From Phycomyces nitens (lineage: Eukaryota; Mucoromycota; Mucoromycetes; Mucorales; Phycomycetaceae), in assembly GCA_022702545.1 (NCBI GenBank), contig JAHRBC010000001.1:3472001-3536000 (forward strand): a DNA stretch of 64,000 nt, read 5' to 3'. Below are positions 59,561 through 64,000 of this stretch, one piece after another. The first letter of the stretch is position 1. Each line of letters opens with the position of its first letter. The translations under genes and the position numbers were made by a program. Below the pieces are notes generated by a model. It was not told the DNA's origin and made no database searches. It saw only the letters and a list, made by a program, of their open reading frames with translations.

Positions 59561-61248
59561 TTATTTGTGATGTCTGGCACAGAACAATGCCATACGCTTA
59601 TATGCTTCCTCGAGGCGGTCCACAGTGGGTGTGATGACGATGCGAACATAGTTGGGATAGTTGAAGCACTGTTTTATTGGTGGCAATGATCAGTGACCTG
59701 TAGCTAGATCCCACGTTGACTTACCTGTCCCGGCAAGCACAAGACAGACTCTTCTGCCATGAGCTTCTGGCTAAACTCAACATCTGATGAAATATCCTTG
59801 AATTTGGAAACATCAATTCCAACCTAATAAAGAAACATAAAGTGTCAAGGGCACACATATTTAAGGATAGATCTGGATCTTACCATCATGTACATGGCAC
59901 CCTGGGGCTTAACAGGCGAAAGACCTGGGATCTTTGATACAGCGTCCATGCTAACCTTGGTATTCAACTAGAAGGATTCCCCCCACAAGGTCAGTATACA
60001 AAAACAAGTCTTATGATTCTTACCTCAAGCTGCTTAATGTTCTCGGCGTAATAAGACTCGGGAGTCTTGAGGAGAATATCAGGCAAGGCAGCCTGGACTA
60101 CTGAGTTGGGACCCAAGATGATCTGAGAAAGGTTCAAAAGACCTTCTAAAATCTCTGCAAATGCACCGTGACGGTCATGTACAGTGATCCAGCCTACTCT
60201 CCAGCCTGGAACCATCCACTTCTTGGCAAGACCACCCACAGAGAGAATAGGAACATCGGTTGTCAAGGATGCCATGGGATAAAAGCTGTTGCCCTTGAAT
60301 ACAAGATCACAGTAGATCTCATCGGCAATGATAGGAACATGGTGCTTGGCAGCGACCTGCAAGATCGCCTTGAGATGCTCCTTTGAGTACACGGATCCAC
60401 AAGGGTTTGAAGGACTATAAAATATTGTTAGTAAAAAGTAGTAGTAGCAGCAATACTGAGCTTACTTGTTGACCAGGATACAGGCAGTCTTTGAGTCAAT
60501 GAGCTTCTCCAACTGTGCAACGTCTACTTCCCAGTTCTTCTCGGGCTGCAGGAATAATAGAGTTGAGTACATTGTCATTATTATGTTTAGCTTACCAAGA
60601 GATCATAGTACTTTGTCTCAATATAGCGGGTCTCTGCCAGACTGCCATAGAGAGGGAAGCCAGGACGAGGCAAAAGAATATTCTGTCCCCGGTCACACAA
60701 TACATTCAAACACATCTCCAGGGCACCAGAACAACCATTGGCCAAAATTACGTCGTTGGCTGTCAAAGGAGCACCAGGAACACCAAACTTTGTTGCAATA
60801 GCTTGACGAGCAGCCACGGTACCTGTTGGATCATAAATAATATAGAAAGTTCCCACGGTAAATAAATATGATGTGTGTGTGTGTGTCGATTTAAACTATC
60901 CTCTGGAAATCCATGATTACCATGAGCAGGTGGGTAGCCATTAGCCTTGAATGTATTCAACTGATGTACAATGGCATCATTGGCACTCTTGTCAATGTTA
61001 AAGTTGCCAAATATGGTGGGGTCGCCTATTCATAGAGGTCCAGTAGAGTATGGTTATGTATTTTCTTTTTGGTGGTATATCTCGTTTATTGTTTTTGGAT
61101 TGTCAGACTTACCGACAGACAGACTGATGAATTCCTTGGTTGCCTTTGGGTCCAATTTGAGCTTGTCGACGATTTGACGAATGGGATTATGGGCTCTCTT
61201 GGCCACATCAGAGGCACGAATAGACCACACTTTACGATCAGAACTCAT
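59561..61248 (-). CDS. PLP-dependent aminotransferase, tyrosine/alanine-type (class I)
   Basis: Exons in order: 61113-61248, 60921-61025, 60596-60822, 60466-60545, 60024-60414, 59884-59967, 59725-59823 and 59561-59668, giving 409 aa. N-terminus [20 protein letters not shown] matches tyrosine aminotransferases. Other matches are [39 protein letters not shown] and [22 protein letters not shown] and the PLP-lysine region [18 protein letters not shown] (Lys near 247) follow, then [12 protein letters not shown] and the C-terminal [13 protein letters not shown] with the substrate Arg. It transfers amino groups from aromatic amino acids to 2-oxoglutarate (family role, tyrosine catabolism). All introns are GT-AG. 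One carries a GT microsatellite near 60871. Confidence 0.95.
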
Positions 61249-61542
61249 TTATATTTTGGATAAAGAAGAGAAAGACCGAAAGATAGATGGATAAATATAT
61301 ATATATATATATATTATATATAAAAAGTTTAATGAAATGTATTGAGTCATTTTTTTACAATCGGATTATCAAAAAAGTACAGAAATTATTTGATTGTGTA
61401 TAGCAAGCTAAATGAAAATGATTGTCCATAGGAAATATTATATGCATTTAGGAGGAGAAATCTTATTCCATAAGTTTTTACAGCTTTGGTGGGTAAACAG
61501 AATGTTAGATATCAATTAACACGGATGTTAAGAAGCAACTTA
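61249..61542. other. Short intergenic spacer
   Basis: A/T-rich with a (TA)n run near 61296-61320. No gene seen. Confidence 0.45.
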
Positions 61543-62123
61543 CTATTCAGCATCTCGGTCAGCTTCGTCAATTATGCCAAACTTGACCAAAATCTTTCCA
61601 GACACATTTTCATGGGCTTTACGTTTCTCAAGAGTGCGCCAATATGCTTTGTTGTCAGGATCAAAGTAGTGGCGAGGTACGCCTCCAAGTCCAACTCCAT
61701 TATTTCCCTTAAAGATTGACCCGAAATCAAAGGTAACCATTCCCAAGAAATCATCGCGAGTAATGTCCTTATCCCAAACCACAATCTTTATGTCTTTACT
61801 AGTATCTACACCGTTGAGTTCAAAGTCAAAGTAAGTATTCCAAACAGGGTCCAAGCTCTTTTTGACTACGGGTGTGCTGTATTCCTTGGTCACTTTCTTG
61901 GCCCTATATTCCCGGTTTAGATGTATAATTCACTATTGACATTTGGTTACTTACCCTGCAGTAATTATAGCATATGGGTCTGAAAAGCCATTGGAATCAC
62001 TAGTGGACCATCTTAATACCGCTTTATTAAGAATATACTGTCATTTTGTATTTACGCTGAAATTAAGTCTTCGGCAGCTATTATCTCAACTCTGAGTAAA
62101 GAGGTTATTTTATCGTCGACCAT
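61543..62123 (-). CDS. Small C2-domain protein
   Basis: Exons 62056-62123, 61955-61999 and 61543-61903 give 157 aa. This is almost entirely one C2 domain. It begins MVDDKITSLLRVEIIAAEDLISA, then DSNGFSDPYAIITAGAKKV, VKKSLDPVWNTYFDFEL and IKIVVWDKDITRDDFLGMVTF, the standard C2 strand/loop order. Asp residues in SDPYA and WDKDITRDDF occupy Ca2+-loop positions. No second domain or membrane segment is seen. A tail of Asp/Glu/Arg follows. It probably binds membrane phospholipids, possibly in a Ca2+-dependent way. The partner is unknown. The start codon is near the divergent LRR gene's promoter. Confidence 0.9.
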
Positions 62124-62449
62124 GGTAAAGAAAGAAGAAGAAAAAAGAAAGAGAGGAAAGTTGCCGAGTAATTTTGCAAGGATCGTGCTGATAAGTAGGT
62201 TCAAATAAATAAATATCAAGGTAGTACATTTATTTTATATTTATTTATAGGTTGAATGTTATACACTTTTGCTTCACCGATTTGCCTTTCAAAAATTCAT
62301 GTTAAATAATGAGTAATAAAAGGAAGCATCGGTCGCACACTCCTTTAGGTAAACACAAGCACAGATATATTTATATATCTCTATTTTTTTTCAAAACATG
62401 GTCCTTCTTTCTTTTTCTTCTTTTTCTTCTTTAAAACTAATCAGCCAGA
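62124..62449. promoter_or_regulatory. Divergent spacer between C2 and LRR genes
   Basis: 326-bp spacer containing A/T repeats (AAATAAATAAAT near 62206-62218) and TATATTTATATATC near 62368 on the LRR side, followed by a CT-rich tract just upstream of the ATG at 62450. Confidence 0.4.
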
Positions 62450-63996
62450 ATGCGACTGATTCTAGGGTTATTGATCCTTTTAGCCATTCTGAAGCTCGTG
62501 ACCTGTCAAGGTAACCATGTAAATTAGGATTAGGCTACCAACAGTCAAAATCAGTTTCCATTGCTAGGAAACCAAACAAAAAAAAATCTCACACCCATTC
62601 CACCCTAGATGATGCCGGAACTGGCCTTGACGACGGATCAAACTCCGATGATTCATATGATGATACTTCCGATACATCTTCTGAAGAGGCAGGAACCATG
62701 GATACCTCAGATTCATCAGATTCATCAGACTCAGGAACAGTGGACGATTCGACCTCTACTGATTCAACAGATCCAACGGCCTGTACTGCTTTGAACCAAT
62801 GGTACACATCCTTGAATGGCACTGGGTGGGCTGCCCGCACTGGGTGGGACTCCACTGATATGTCTACTTGCTGCACTTGGTATGGCGTCGAATGTAATAT
62901 TCTCGGCCAAGTAACGAAAATGTAAGTATTTTAACAAACCTTCTTTGTTTAAAAATAAACTGACCAAATAGAAACAATCTAGTCGACTGGGCTCAAATCG
63001 TCTTGAAGGACAATTGCCCAACAACTTCAACCTACTTCCCGACCTTACAATGATGTAAGTTGATCAAGTCATACTGGGTTTAATAACCGATCAAATGCTT
63101 GAATTCTAGTGATTTGAGCAACAATAAGTTATATGGACCTCTTCCTGAAACATTGTCTTCTGTCGTCAAGCTACAATCATTGCAAGTATATATATTTCAT
63201 TTATATATTTACACAAGCACGTCACAGTTCTAAGCATCAACCTTCTTTTCCTATATAGCAATGCTAATTTTAACACTCTAAACGGCACACTGCCTACTGC
63301 ATTTGGTAGCATGACTACCTTGACCAGCATGTATGTATATTTCTTTAAAAAAGAGCCATTTAGATTAACATGCTGCTAAATAATGCTATTTTGCCTTAGC
63401 TACATGAGAAACAACTCGTTTACTGGCACAATTCCTGATAGCTGGGGAGCTTGCTTGGAATTATCAGGCAAGGTTTTAAAATTAATTTTATTGCAAGACT
63501 CCAAGATCTAAACATTCTTACTAGATCTCTACCTTGGATCAAACAAGCTTAATGGTCCATTTCCAATTGTGTTGACTAGATTGACCAAGCTAGAATACTT
63601 GTAAGAGGATCCTTGGCTTCTTTCTGTCTCTTACTTACTTTCTTGATTTATTCTAGGGTAATTGATAACAACGGCTTCAATGGCGTACTTCCAAACGAGA
63701 TCGGCAATCTTGTGGCCCTCGCAACACTGTAAGCCGATTATTATCCTCTACCTTTTCTTCTTCTTCTTCTTCTCATATCTACGCGTAGTAATCTCAAGAA
63801 CAACCATCTCGTTGGCCCTATTCCTTCAACAATCGGAGGTCTCGTTCAGCTGAACACACTGTAAGAGCACAATCAATGTGGGACCCATTAGATGTTGACC
63901 AAAATTAAAATATTTGTACCACAGAACACTATCCTCTCAAGCGTTTAATGGCACCATTCCAGATACTATTTATAATCTTGTAAACCTCCAAAAACT
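62450..63996 (+). CDS. Secreted/extracellular leucine-rich repeat protein, plant-type LRR, 3' end beyond the window
   Basis: Exons: 62450-62510, 62609-62921, 62983-63054, 63110-63181, 63259-63330, 63400-63467, 63525-63600, 63657-63728, 63789-63860 and 63925-63996. The gene continues past 64000 after a GT donor. Signal peptide MRLILGLLILLAILKLVTCQ, then a Asp/Ser/Thr-rich stretch of about 65 aa and an LRRNT-type cap (ALNQWYTSLNGTGW, CCTWYGVEC). Then come LRRs of the plant-extracellular class, such as NKLYGPLPETLSSVVKLQS, NGTLPTAFGSMTTLTSI and NGVLPNEIGNLVALATL. Nearly every LRR is one 72-nt exon with phase-2 boundaries. Introns at 63182 and 63468 use GC donors. A transmembrane or kinase part, if any, lies outside the window. 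Ligand unknown. Confidence 0.9.
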
Positions 63997-64000
63997 GTAA

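Overview
The window looks like nuclear DNA of an early-diverging fungus, most plausibly Mucoromycota. Genes carry many short spliceosomal introns (about 45-110 nt), intergenic DNA is very AT-rich, and there are Tc1/mariner-type transposon relics. The gene set is fungal (GSK-3 kinase, mitochondrial SHMT, a GPI-anchored chitin deacetylase, an SRS2-like helicase, a SIR2 sirtuin), together with a WDR91 homologue. The species cannot be named from the sequence alone. I joined exons by hand and checked that each joined coding length divides by three. Exon coordinates are given in the entries.

Layout. 1-4.1 kb is AT-rich with a transposase relic. 4.1-14.7 kb is gene-dense: a small orphan ORF, a RhoGEF-like DH protein, SHMT, a universal stress protein, a small cysteine-rich gene (minus), a GSK-3 kinase (minus) and an LRRC40-like LRR protein (minus). 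14.7-27.8 kb is gene-poor and very AT-rich, but holds a tandem pair of uncharacterised two-exon genes of identical length (87 codons). Each is followed by an almost identical repeat of about 1 kb. 27.8-32.5 kb has a WDR91 homologue (plus) convergent with a ribosomal-L1-domain protein (minus).

32.5-44.1 kb is a repeat-rich block. It holds LTR-like repeats, a foldback element, a tRNA-Asp(GUC) with a candidate LTR just upstream, an octamer minisatellite, two decayed Tc1-type transposons, and a GC-rich satellite of about 262 bp x 6 bracketed by direct repeats. 44.1-62.1 kb is mostly minus-strand genes: an SRS2/UvrD-type helicase, a FYVE+ARM-like protein, a sirtuin, an unknown plus-strand gene, a chitin deacetylase, a tyrosine/alanine-type aminotransferase and a C2-domain protein. 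62.45 kb to the end is a secreted LRR protein with roughly one LRR per 72-nt exon. It runs off the window.

Functionally this is a mixed eukaryotic neighbourhood, not a pathway cluster. It covers one-carbon and amino-acid metabolism, signalling, ribosome biogenesis, endosomal trafficking (WDR91, FYVE), genome maintenance and chromatin (SRS2-like, sirtuin) and the cell wall (chitin deacetylase). The least explained parts are the 18-24 kb tandem paralogue locus with its conserved repeat, the GC-rich satellite, and the exon-per-repeat LRR gene.
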